64,000 bases of DNA from Brachionus koreanus (lineage: Eukaryota > Rotifera > Eurotatoria > Ploima > Brachionidae), in NCBI GenBank assembly GCA_016987375.1, contig PJRA01000524.1, positions 1,269,259-1,333,258 on the forward strand, in the 5' to 3' direction. The notes beneath the pieces were generated by a model. The model saw nothing but the letters and a program-made list of their open reading frames with translations. It had not been told where the DNA came from and made no database searches. Shown here one piece after another: positions 32,455 to 42,873 of the stretch. The number at the start of each line of letters is the position of its first letter. Within the stretch, counting starts at the first letter, position 1. The translations under genes were made by a program, and so were the position numbers.

Positions 32455-33159
32455 TTATGACGAGGATTTAGAGTTCCATTCTTGTTCGTCAATGTCATAA
32501 TCGACAAAATTTCTATTCAAAAAATACCATTGACTACAAAATCCAATGTCCACAATGCGACTTATAAATTTAAGTATATTGTTTGGTAAATTGAATATGT
32601 TGTACCGGCTAGGATAGTGCAGCTGTATGCACTGTTTTTCATAAGTGTCATCAAATTCACTGAATTTTCTTGCTAAAATTAGACTAAAAAATACACATGA
32701 TTTGTATTCAAGTAGACCCGAATTGTCTAATTTATTTATTTCATTTAAATAGAATTCAGATCGCTTGCTGTATGTGCTACCACACATAATTAGCTCATTC
32801 AATAGTTCCCTACGTTTGCTGTCGTAGTCAGTTTTGCTAGGTGAGGTTTTGTAAAATATAAGCATTGAACTCATGAATATTCCATAGCCTAAGGCCTTGA
32901 ACGGATGTTCTTTCATCGATTTGTATGTATCTTTCCCAACATCTACATAGTCTGTATAAATTTGCTTTAAATAATTGAACATTTTTTTTCGTAAAGTCTC
33001 TCTATTTTCTGAATTTCTCATGTTTATTGTATTCTGTACATCTTCTAGGCCCGTTTTGGGAACATTCGGCGATTGAGGTAGTTGAGAGGGCGACTTCTTA
33101 AACGGATTTGACACATATCTTCCTATTCCTTTTGCTTTTCCTTTGAAAATCCAAGACAT
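32455..33159 (-). CDS. TIMM29: TIM29-like subunit of the TIM22 mitochondrial carrier translocase
   Basis: Single exon, 234 residues. TIM29 stabilises the TIM22 complex in the inner membrane, which inserts carrier proteins. Visible family features: YLKQIYTDYVDVGKDTYKS followed by HPFKALGYGIFMSSMLIFY (membrane segment about residues 92-112), then a matrix- or IMS-side domain with GLLEYKSCVFFSLI and, near the end, RIVDIGFCSQWYFLNR and VDYDIDEQEW; human TIM29 has RVLDVGFAGRWWVLG and CDVNDDEF at the same place. The N-terminus (MSWIFKGKAKGIGRY) is basic and could target to mitochondria. Human protein is 260 residues. The call rests on motif order, as overall similarity in this family is low. Confidence 0.72.
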   Translation of the reverse strand: MSWIFKGKAKGIGRYVSNPFKKSPSQLPQSPNVPKTGLEDVQNTINMRNSENRETLRKKMFNYLKQIYTDYVDVGKDTYKSMKEHPFKALGYGIFMSSMLIFYKTSPSKTDYDSKRRELLNELIMCGSTYSKRSEFYLNEINKLDNSGLLEYKSCVFFSLILARKFSEFDDTYEKQCIQLHYPSRYNIFNLPNNILKFISRIVDIGFCSQWYFLNRNFVDYDIDEQEWNSKSSS

Positions 33160-33940
33160 AATGAAATATTGTTTTATTATAAGTCTGATTTTTTAAAACA
33201 AAATAAAATTTATAAAAAAAATGCTTATACCTATTAATTGAGAAATATAAAACATTTTGTATTTTGCAAAATTATCATTAATTTAAATCTGAATTCGTTT
33301 TAGGAGAATTTTCTTTTATACTGAATTAAAAAAAATAATTTAAACCGGTTTTCAGATTTATGCAGGTGTTTTATGCCAGCATGAATCCAAATAGAGGTTT
33401 TTTAATCTAAAAATAGCTTCAAAAGACTATCAAATACTAATTTTAAAATAAATTCAAACAATACTAAGCTTTTTTACATTTTTTCTTTGTGTTAAATTGA
33501 AAAATTATATTTTTGCAGTATCTGTTAGTGAAAATTTTTGCAAAACTTACAAAATCTAATTTTATTGAGCACCTAATCAATGCATCATTACAATAAAAGT
33601 TTTGAAATGCTAAATCATTTAAAACTATTGACCAAATTTCTTGTTATAAACAGCAAAAATTGACTTTAATTTTTATCTGTTTCTGTAAATTTTATGCAAG
33701 ATTTTTTCTTTAGAAAATATTCATAATTATTAAAAAATCAATATGTAAAACTTTAATTGATATTCAAATTTTATAGAAAAATGAAAAAAATATATTTTAT
33801 CTATTCAATTATGCCAACCATTGCTTTGCAAAATGTTTTTTGGGAAACAGGATAGTAAATTTTTTTCACTCACGGCACAGACTCAGACTTCTTATGACTG
33901 TCTTAAAAAGTCTTTTTATTAGTAACCTTGATTATAACAG
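33160..33940. other. Non-coding stretch
   Basis: 5' flank of the TIM29-like gene and AT-rich DNA; no gene supported. Confidence 0.45.
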
Positions 33941-33949
33941 TTCAGTTTT

Positions 33950-34325
33950 GATGACATATTCTGCGAAATTAAAGTCTATATTAAAAGAGTCCACATCAGA
34001 ATCCTAAAAATGATTGATATCTAAAATAAAAAATTGTTTAACATCCAAGACCTAAATGAGCGTATCGAAACACCTGTCCTTTTAACTCTTTAGTGCAGAA
34101 TTTCAAGAATGTCGATCGCTCTAATTCACTATTTCTATTCCTATTATACAAGCTTTAAAAGATTATTTTAAAAACAACTACACTAGAGAAAATTCATTTA
34201 GGAGTAAAATTATCTAAAACAAAGTGTGCAATATGTAATAAGGTGTTTGAGACAAAAATAGGAATCAAAACACACTTGAGAAGATGTCAAACAGTCCAAA
34301 AAACCATTACAATAGATTCGATTTA
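33950..34325 (+). mobile_element. Non-LTR retrotransposon relic with an adjacent CCHC-type finger fragment
   Basis: 33960-34170 reads ILKMID-like sequence, then FNIQDLNERIETPVL, resembling the C-terminal part of Jockey-clade reverse transcriptases. At about 34200-34322 a separate open stretch encodes KTKCAICNKVFETKIGIKTH followed by LRRC, a C-x2-C-x12-H-x3-C finger like those at the ends of many LINE proteins. Both parts are broken. Confidence 0.4.
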
Positions 34326-35352
34326 AAAACCCTCTTTTTTTTTTAAATTATTAAATTTCTGAATAAAGCACGTGTTGATTATTTTTCTTTGGTAACAAAA
34401 AAATTTAGTAATACATAAAAGTTACCTTATGATTTAGACTTAAGAGATGAGTATTTTCATACTGATCAAATTTAATTTTAGTTTTTTTTTTTAAATATTC
34501 AATAGCTATTTTCTAAAACTACGAAATATCAAGCTTCTCCTTAAATTTTTTCCAAATTAAGTTATCACGATTTGACATAATCTTTAAACGTTCAATAAAT
34601 TGAGACAATGGTACTCTTTCTCTAAAATTATGAACACCTTTTATCTATATATTGGCTGCTTCTAAAATTAGTAACACCAAAAATTTTATTCTTCAGAAAA
34701 TTTAATAGCATTCAGAATTTACAAAATTATTTCGAAAAATTAGGCGGGAAATTATTAATTATTTGCTGGCAAAGGAATGGATTTTTTTTGCAATTTAAGT
34801 GAAATTAGTGCTAGAATAAGAAATTTTAGTGAAAAAAATATAATTTAATTTATTTTTCTTAAAAATTTAATCAATTAATTAAATTTATATGAAAAGTAAT
34901 TTACAGACATAATACTGTGAATCACCGTATGTGTCATCATCAATTGTGTCATAAATATTTTTTTCAATCAACTAAACTAGACTAAACAATAATTTATAAT
35001 TTATGATTATAGCAATTTAGAAAAGTAAAAAAAAAATGGATAAAAATTTTTGAATTTTTTTTGTCGAAATTCAGCGAAATATAAATTAAATAAAGTTTTC
35101 AAAAATGAGAAAAATTTAGAAAGTGTTTTTCATCAACTTTTTTATTTAAAAATTGAAAAAAAAGTCTTAATTTAACTTAAGTCTAAAATAAAACCCAAGG
35201 TCTAGATGGGAAGACTTTAGACCCGATTGTAATCAATGGACTAGCTAAAATTTTAAAATTTACAAATTTTTTATTTTTCTAATAAATATCACTACAAAAA
35301 AAAAACACACACATACACACTCAAAAAAAAATAATTTAATAATTGGAATAAA
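34326..35352. other. Non-coding stretch
   Basis: No supported gene. A 70-base interspersed repeat lies at 34886-34956 (listed separately) and a short CA-rich run at about 35300-35325. Confidence 0.45.
34886..34956 (+). repeat. Solo arm of the GTAATTCACAGACATA repeat family
   Basis: GTAATTTACAGACATAATAC followed by TGTGAATCACCGTATGTGTC is related to 56295-56360 (plus), 42615-42695 (minus) and 56015-56080 (minus). The shared order is GTAATT.ACAG, an ACTGT core and a TGTCA..AA.T end. Confidence 0.5.
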
Positions 35353-36988
35353 TTATCGAATTGGTTTAATTGGTGATGTTTGCTTCAAGCAAATGTCAAA
35401 TTCATCTCCATTTTTGAGTTTAAGAGAAATTAAACTCGTTTTGCTAAGCTTCAATTCATCATGACCAAAAGTTGACTCAGCTTCTTTGTCTATATAGAAT
35501 ATTCTAAATTTTGCCGATGGCACACCGACAAAATTTTCTAAGCTTTTCTTCAATTCACCAACATTTTGTTTTACTTTAACATTTTGAAAAATGGATTTAT
35601 CATTGTAATTTATTTTCATATAAACAGTTTTTCCGACATCAAGATTTACATCAGCCAAACGATTCAATTTGCCATGTTTTGCCTCTAGTTCAAAGTATCT
35701 AGCAGGCTTTTGCTCTTGATCCATGAAAAAACGCATAAATTTACGCTCACAAGTTTCTTTAAACTCAGCAGGAATAATACTACCATTCAAATAAGATATA
35801 TTCTTATCCAAATAACCAACTAATAAATTATGTTTTTCTTCTTCAGTTTTGATATTTTCTAGCAGTGGAATCTCATGAATTCGTATATGCTTCAAATTAG
35901 GAAAATATTTCAGTGCATCAATACTTGACCATTGGTCAATTTTTATTTTATTTATATTCAATATGCTTAAATTTTTAAATAAATCAGAGTTTTTTGCTTC
36001 ACCCAAGTATTCCAAGTCTTGGCTTGGCTCGATTTCAAAATTTTTCAAAGGATTTCCGCTAAGAACCAGCTGTTCTAAATTTGGAAAACCATATCCCAGC
36101 TTGGCAACTTGATTCCAATTGTCGAGCAGATTGTTGCTCATATAGAAAACCTTAACTGATTGATTGCGTAGATTTGTTGAAAAATTGACATTTTTGTAGC
36201 CGTTGCGAGACAAATGTAGTTCATTGAGACCGCTCAAAAGGCTAACAAGGCACTCTATTATTCGCAAATCAATAAAGCATTCATTTAGCACCAATGTTTT
36301 AAGATTGTCGTATAAAATTTGATTTTCATTTATGGGCCATTCGATGTTGAAGTATTCAATGGTTTTGGCTACTTTGGTTTCCTCGTCTGATGACTCAGGG
36401 CTTGGGTTAAAATTGGCCAATTTGTTCGATGTTAGATTTAAATGTTTTAATCTTTTTAGAGAATTTAACAATTTGCGTATCTAGAAACATAAATAAATTA
36501 GTTTCTATCCAAATTCAGCCAATGTTTTTAATTTTACTTCACTCCAATCGCTAAACAAATTATTTGAAATGTCTAATTCCATCAAATTTTTGCATTTATT
36601 CTCTAAATCGACACAGTCGCCACAAGTGCTTAAGCATTTACCACTCAACACGGCACTAACTGATGCGAAAACTAATAAAAAAATTAATAAATCTTATTTA
36701 AACTAATAATTTAAAAAAATACTAATTATTACCAGATTTTCTAGGGGAAGTGGTAATGCTAATTTGAATGTCATTCTGAGAGATTGGTGGCGGGCTATTT
36801 TCATTTTGTGTCTGTCTTTGGCTTAATCCAGTCCTTGTCAAAGAACCGCCTTTGTAATGAAGCGAATATGTGTGCTGTCCATTTAGATCTGTCAAGTCTA
36901 TGTACCGCTCATAAATAGCCTGCAAGAGACTATTGTTTTCCTCAGGATTAATTTTTAGTTCGCTCAGGACTTCGGCACCTGCGTCCAT
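35353..36988 (-). CDS. TBCEL: TBCEL-like tubulin-folding cofactor E-like protein (505 aa)
   Basis: Leucine-rich-repeat protein with a C-terminal ubiquitin-like domain, of the family that destabilises or handles alpha-tubulin. Exons (minus): 36988-36733, 36671-36538, 36480-35353. After an N-terminal variable part (Pro/Ser/Gln rich, about 1-85), LRRs start with LMELDISNNLFSDWSE, LKHLNLTSNKLANF, LNELHLSRNG, VKVFYMSNNLLDNW, LEQLVLSGNPL and LSILNINKIKIDQW. An LRR-cap region leads to KPARYFELEAKHGKLNRLAD, a block shared with human TBCEL, and the last 100 residues are ubiquitin-like (VGELKKSLENFVGVPSAKFR). It lacks the N-terminal CAP-Gly domain of TBCE, hence TBCEL rather than TBCE. Human TBCEL is 424 residues; the extra length is at the N-terminus. 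Confidence 0.82.
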
Positions 36989-37704
36989 TATTTTTCACAA
37001 TTAAAATTTTTTTCTAAATAGCAAAAAATGTTCTAGCTCAAACCGTTGGAACAGTTTTTATACTCTAAAGTATCATTGAGTACCTTTATATACACATTAA
37101 ATTAATAGAAAATATGATAGTTTAGTCATATTGTATTTTTAGCTGAAATTTATTTCTGCATAAATACTTTTTCCTTGTTAAAAGAGTTATAGTCAGTAGT
37201 GCAAAAATGCACATATGTAAATTTATTTCAAATCTATATGCTAATTATGAAGTAGGCATGTTTAAACTTGAAATTGAACTTGAATTAATTATATAAAGGC
37301 TCGATTTTTAAGCTAAATAGTTTAGGTTTTATTCACATAATTTTAAATAATATTAATCACATTAAAGCTAAATAGTCATCAAAATAGTCATAAGATTTTC
37401 GATTTTTTTCTTGTAAAAAAAATCATGCTAAGAATGATTAATTAGTACTTTTTAATTTTTAAGAATTTTTTTTTTTAATTTTTGAAAAATAAATTGAAAT
37501 TTAAAATTAAATTTTTTTGAATAGAATTTTTTTCCTGTCATTTTTCAAGATTTTTTTCAACAAAACCAAAATTTTTTTTAAAAATTTTCATCAGAATTTA
37601 AGACAAGTTTATTTTGACAAATAACAAAAAATTTTAGAATTTAAATTTTTAATGTAAAAAAAAAATTATTAAAAAAACTATTTAGATTTATTTTTAAGTG
37701 TCAA
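36989..37704. promoter_or_regulatory. Divergent intergenic region between TBCEL-like and XPG genes
   Basis: 716 bases between divergent start codons (36988 minus, 37705 plus). AT-rich, no strong box recognised; both promoters must lie here. Confidence 0.4.
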
Positions 37705-40700
37705 ATGGGTGTTTTAGGTCTTTGGCAATTACTACAGCCGTCTGGTAGACCAACAAAGCTTCAAGGCTTAGAGGGCAAAAAATTAGCGATTGATATCCTT
37801 TTTAAGACTAAGCTATATTGAAAAAATTTAAAAAAATTTTACACATCCTTAACTCTATATTTAAACATTAGCATTTGGCTGCATCAAGCAAACAAAGGTG
37901 TCCGAGGTTCTGCTAATGGTCATATTCAAGTGTTGTATAATCGCATTTGCAAGCTGCTTTATTTTAAAATAAAGCCGATTTTTGTTTTTGATGGTCCAAA
38001 TGTACCAATACTTAAACAACGAGTGCTTAGAGAAAGACAGCGCCGCCGCAATGCCGCAGCTGAAAAGGCTAAAAACATACAAGATCAAATTCAGAAAAAA
38101 ATTCTTGAAACTCATATCTTGAAAAATTTACCAGGTGTTGAACTTGAAAATTCACAAGCTAGAACATCCAAGTCGACTCAAAATGAAACTTCTCACATCG
38201 ATGATCTGTTCATATTAAAAGATAACCCAAGGTTAAAAAAAAATTTTAGAAAATAAATTTCTATCCTGATTTTAAGCAGACTTCAAATTGAAGAACAATT
38301 TGAAGGTGAAAAAAAAGAAGCAGATACTGATGATGGTTGCTATGAACATATTGATTTGGAAGACATGGATCCAAATGTGTTCGAAAGTTTACCTGATGAC
38401 GTAAAATTTGATATCCTTCTTGAACAAAAACAGAGATTGAGAGAAAAAAAAACCTTGAATTTTAACGAACTTCCCCAGGTTAAATGAAATATTTTGGTTT
38501 TCTCTTCTTTTAAATAATTTAAAAGAATTCGGATGACTTTTCCAATTACCAAATGAGTTTGTTGCTTAAAAAAAGCAGTGTATCAAACAAGATAAATGAG
38601 CTAAAATCAAACATTAAGTCTCAATATTCGGCAGGAACAGATTATGATGATTTGTACCATCAAAAAGTGGCATCAGAAGCAGATAGTGAAGTTATTCTAT
38701 TTACTAAAAAATTTATCAATAAACTTACTGCTAAAAACATTCTTGATGAAATGCATGCTAAAAGAATAGATGATAATATCGATGAAGAGGAAACAAATTG
38801 TGTTGCAACTGAACCAACATGTAGAATAGAATTTAATATCAATAATAAAATTGAACTTGTTTCTAATTCGGATAACGAAAAAAATGATCAAACTGATAGT
38901 TTTATACTTGAAGAAAAATACATTCAAATCGAAAATAATAATTCATTAAAAGATAATCAAAAAAATGACATTGTTGGAAACAAAAACCATGATGATGAAA
39001 CAATAGAAGAAAATTTAATTCACCAAGTAGTAGCACAACAGCAGCAAGACAATTTGAATATTTCAAAACAAATTGATATCACCGAAGAATCAATTGATGA
39101 AAAAAAAGATCAAAATTCTTTTCAATCAGATTTACCAGTGGAAATTCTGAGCAATATACACAAAAATTTAGAAGCTCAAATTGGTCAAGCATCTGAAAAA
39201 AATAATCAATGTATTCAAAATGAGAAATTAGTTGAAAAAAATGTGGTTGCTGATGAAACAGACGAGGAAGATGATGATGGTTTATAAAATTTCTTGATTT
39301 AAATAAAAAAAAAAATGCATTTTTTTTTCAGATTTTATTGAAGTTAAAAACAATGAGGCTAAATTGATTAAAGAAATGATTGAGTTTAATGAGGTAACAT
39401 TTGAATCTCAGAACGGTTCCGAAGAACAAAAAATAAATCAACAAGATTTACCAGTGGAAATTTTGAGTGAAATTCAAGAAAACTTAGAATCTGAAATGGA
39501 TGTTGATTCAGAAAAAATTGAAACTCTAAATACAAATTTAGTCCAAGAAACAAATAGACTGTATAAAGAAAAGGAATTAAATGATCGATTATCTGGTGCA
39601 GTTGAAAGACATATTATTGATGATGCTAAAGTATATTTTCAAATAATAAAAAAAAATAATTTGTTTGAATTAAACGAAAAAAAAAAAGCTTTTACTTCAA
39701 CTGTTTGGCTTGCCATATGTACAGAGTCCGGGTGAAGCAGAAGCCCAATGTGCATTTGTAAATTTTTTATTTGAAAATATTTTAAATCTAGTATTCTTTG
39801 GTTGATATTAGCTTGATTATTCTAATCAAACAGACGGGTCAATAACCGAGGACTCAGATGTCTGGCTGTTTGGAGCTAGAAAAGTATACAAGAATTTTTT
39901 TGGAACAGATCAATTTATTGATTTTTACTCAGACTCCGTTATTAAATCCCAAATAGGTACAAAAATTAAAAACAATAAATAGAATTTAATTTTTCATTTG
40001 AGGCCTTGATCGGGAAGCTCTAATCGATGTGGCGCTGCTAGTTGGAAGTGATTACACTGAGGGTGTTGAAAATGTTGGTATTGTTAAGGCTGTAGAAATT
40101 TTAAACGAGTTTGAAGGTAATGGACTGGAAAAATTGAAAAAATTCAAGTAAATATTTTTTTCAGCCTAAAAATAAGATAGAAAATTCTTTTTATAAGAAA
40201 AATTTTTTAAGAGAATGGCACCAAAATGCAAAAAATTCTGGTATAAAACCTAGCAATAAAATTCGTCAAGCTTTTGTTAAATTAAATTTGTCTGAGAGCT
40301 TTCCGTCAGAGGTGGTCTACAATGCTTACATACATCCAGATATTGACAAAAGCACAGAAGAATTTAGCTGGTCAATGCCGGATTTGGATTCAATAAGAAA
40401 ATTTTTGATTAAAAAAATGAACTGGTCTGTGAAAAAAATTGATGATGATCTGCTTCCAATAATCCGAAGACTAAATGAAACAACTATTCAAAAAACAATC
40501 GAAAATTTTTTCGTCTGCGAACGCAAGTCTTCGCTATCAAAACAAAGTAAAAGAATGAGAAAAGCTATCACTTTGTTTAAAAGCAAGAGTGATGTTGCTC
40601 TTGAATCAAAAGAGCTTAATCTATCTGAAGATGAGGAGCAAAGCCAATCTCAAAATAGCAAGAATTCTCTGAACAGTGATATCATAGTTATTGATGATGA

Positions 40701-40812
40701 GGATTTATCGTTAAATAAACGAAAATCGAGTGAATCTAATCTAAATACAAAAGTCAAAAAACAAATTAAACAGTCAAATAAGCGTTCTAATACAAAAAAA
40801 AATGATCATTGA
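37705..40812 (+). CDS. ERCC5: XPG/ERCC5 structure-specific endonuclease of nucleotide excision repair
   Basis: Makes the 3' incision in nucleotide excision repair. Exons: 37705-37792, 37865-38231, 38280-38478, 38526-39279, 39332-39630, 39689-39757, 39812-39956, 40003-40147, 40212-40812; 888 residues (human 1186). N-region: [27 protein letters not shown] (catalytic Asp), [17 protein letters not shown] (catalytic Asp). Then the TFIIH-contact motif [15 protein letters not shown] and [16 protein letters not shown], an acidic low-complexity spacer, and the I-region: [40 protein letters not shown] and [15 protein letters not shown], all with metal-binding acidic residues kept. Near the C-terminus QKTIENFF is a PIP box for PCNA (human QLRIDSFF). 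The first intron looks U12-type. The unusual A-rich acceptor of the fifth intron is supported by exact alignment length with human XPG. Confidence 0.93.
37793..37864 (+). other. Candidate U12-type (minor spliceosome) intron 1 of XPG
   Basis: The intron opens with ATATCCTTTTT after ...GCGATTG, the consensus U12 donor, and has TCCTTAAC about 12-14 bases before its end, the consensus U12 branch site. An AC dinucleotide lies at 37865-37866, directly followed by ATTAGCATTTGG. The protein needs Asp-Ile-Ser-Ile-Trp here, which is obtained if the downstream exon starts at 37865 (AC ATT AGC) in phase 1; an exact AC end at 37866 would shift the frame by two bases. So the intron type is well supported but the exact 3' border is not. 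Confidence 0.65.
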
Positions 40813-42340
40813 TTTTAATTTTATTAAATTTACAATATCAAACAAATTTTAATCAAATTCAAATTTTTAATAAAAATAAAAAATTTAAATTATTTTTTTG
40901 TTCAAAATTAAACTATTTATGATGATTTTTTGATATATATTTTTTTTAAAGAATTATATACAAAGCAATTTTTTGAAATTTAATACTATATCTAGTTTTG
41001 AGAACAAACTTTGATTGCTTTTCTTTAAACAATAATTTGAGATACAACGATCTGTTTTTTAACAAGCTGAAATTTTTTTTTGTTTTTGTTTTTATCTCAA
41101 TTAAATATTTTCATGTTAGAATTTTGCTCTTCTTTCATTGAATCAAAAATTAATTAACTTGATTTTATCAGGAGTATTTAGGTCCAACAAAACAATAAAA
41201 ATTGAATGATGTGAAAATTTTTTATTTTTTAAAGTATCGGAAAAATTGCAAAAATTCAACTAAATAATTTTGTATTTGGTTAAAATCTTTTGGTCAGCCC
41301 AAAAACCTAAAGCCTTTTAAAGATTAGACATTTTGTTAACGAAAAATTGGGATAAAATTAATTTTCATGTTTGAATTTTGTTTAATGTAAATTTTGTTAA
41401 GACAATATTATTTGTGAAGATAATAAGATAATAGATTATTTTTGGAGAAAAAAGTCATCATGAAAGCTTTTTTTTTATTTCTTATGTTTATATTCAACTT
41501 AAAGTAAATTCAAGTAAACATTAAAAATTTCGAGTAACAATTCAAAAAAAAAAATTTTTGTTTTCTTGGTTTTTTTTATAGATCTTTTTGGTGCTGGCTG
41601 TTTTTTTTGCAGCTAATATAGTGTAAGAAGTGAAAGTATTTCTTTCTGAAAAGAATGGGAAATCGTAATCATTTTCGCTTGAAACTTATTTTTCTTTTCC
41701 TTTTCGAAATGGTTTGGCAGGTGCTTTTGTTGTTACTTCTTCTTTGTTTTTGCTGTTCGAGTAGAGTATATTCATCATGGTGATTAAATTTTTTTATTAT
41801 TAATCATATTTCAACTTATTAAAAATTTTTTTTTGACTGGCTTTATATTATAAGAGAGATATAATCAAGATAAACTAACTGGTACGATTTCTTCCGCTAA
41901 TACAAGTTTATTAAGTTTACAAAAATGGAAAGTTTAAAAAGGTAATTAAACAATTGGTCTTGTATAAAATAATCTTAGATGATTCTAATGTGAAAAAAAC
42001 TAATCCCAAAATAGTAACTCAAACAATTAATTAATTAGATAATATAAAAATTTAAATTTTTTTTAATATTTTAATCAAAAGCCTTATTTTTTGCTGATCT
42101 TATTATTTTAAAATTATTTCAATTTTACTGTAAAAATTTTAAAATTTTAATTGTAAATGTGTTTAATGCAATATTAATACTTTCTTGTAAAATAAATCCT
42201 TTAAAACAAATTAATTCGAAATAATTTGTCAATTATTAATTAGAATCAATCTATCATTTTTGAATCGACAAATTCTATTTATACTTATTAGGAAATTCAG
42301 AAAAAAATGAAAAATTTAAATGATTTTTATGCACCCCAAT
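40813..42340. other. Mostly non-coding stretch downstream of XPG
   Basis: AT-rich. The only coding-like island is 41686-41778 on the minus strand (listed separately). Nothing else recognised. Confidence 0.4.
41686..41778 (-). CDS. Short coding-like island (30 aa)
   Basis: The minus strand reads MMNILYSNSKNKEEVTTKAP then AKPFRKGKEK and TAA. It stands out only by being less AT-rich than its surroundings and by its Lys/Glu/Pro content. It could be the last exon of an unrecognised gene or a chance frame; a similar island at 42745-42873 lies 1 kb upstream on the same strand. No family recognised. Confidence 0.2.
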   Translation of the reverse strand: MMNILYSNSKNKEEVTTKAPAKPFRKGKEK

Positions 42341-42350
42341 CTTGCGCTTA

Positions 42351-42540
42351 CGGTTTTGTGAAATTTGGTACAAAATAGAAAAATTGAACAAAAATTAATA
42401 CTAAAAAAGCTTATAACTTTTTTAACTTTGAATGTTGCATTATTTTGTATTTACAGAACTTGCTTTTGACTTTTAAAAGTATAGTTATAAGACTTTTTAA
42501 CTTTTTGTTCTGCTCTTTTGTACTAAATTTCACAAAACCG
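42351..42540 (+). mobile_element. 190-bp MITE with 6-bp target duplication CGCTTA
   Basis: Starts CGGTTTTGTGAAATTTGGTA continuing CAAAATAGAAAAATTGAACA; the right end reverse-complemented is CGGTTTTGTGAAATTTAGTA continuing CAAAAGAGCAGAACAAAAAG. Terminal inverted repeats are thus about 40 bases. The direct repeat CGCTTA abuts both ends (42345-42350 and 42541-42546). It has no coding capacity. A solo end of the same family is at 18773-18818. Confidence 0.8.
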
Positions 42541-42614
42541 CGCTTACTAAAAGATTTTTCTTAAAAAGATCATAGTTAGATTTAAAAATTTTTAGTTTAG
42601 TTTATTGAATAGAT

Positions 42615-42673
42615 ATGAATGGCACAATTAATGACATACACTGTTGTTTACAGTACTAAATCTGTGAATTACT

Positions 42674-42697
<24 letters not shown>
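42615..42697 (-). repeat. GTAATTCACAGA repeat arm with (TA)n run
   Basis: On the minus strand TATATAAAGTAATTCACAGA is followed by TTTAGTACTGTAAACAACAG and TGTATGTCATTAATTGTGCC. Closely related to 56295-56360. The (TA)12-like run at about 42673-42697 marks its start. Confidence 0.6.
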
Positions 42698-42705
<8 letters not shown>

Positions 42706-42744
42706 TTTAAATTGAACTAAATGAATAAGAAGAAAAAAATGGTA

Positions 42745-42873
42745 TCAACGGTTTTGTATAGGCTGATAGTTTTGCTGCTTGTGCTGACGCTTTGGTTCGT
42801 AATTTTCTAAGCAGACGCCTCTCAGAATGCTTCTTGTTTCAGACTCTTCTTCTTTGTCTTCTTTCTTTATGGT
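42745..42873 (-). CDS. Candidate terminal exon of an unrecognised gene
   Basis: On the minus strand a good acceptor (ATCAATTTCCAG) opens a 43-codon frame TIKKEDKEEESETRSILRGV, then CLENYEPKRQHKQQNYQPIQ and NR before TGA. It is clearly less AT-rich than the flanks, as real exons in this window are. No upstream exon could be joined with confidence between 42874 and 43820. Could also be part of a small gene with a non-coding first exon. Confidence 0.3.
   Translation of the reverse strand, partial: TIKKEDKEEESETRSILRGVCLENYEPKRQHKQQNYQPIQNR

Noticed and set aside
35300..35325. CA-rich microsatellite
   Set aside because: Short, interrupted run without further significance.
38660..38927. Minus-strand frames opposite the XPG acidic spacer
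   Set aside because: Antisense shadows of an Asp/Glu/Asn-rich coding exon.
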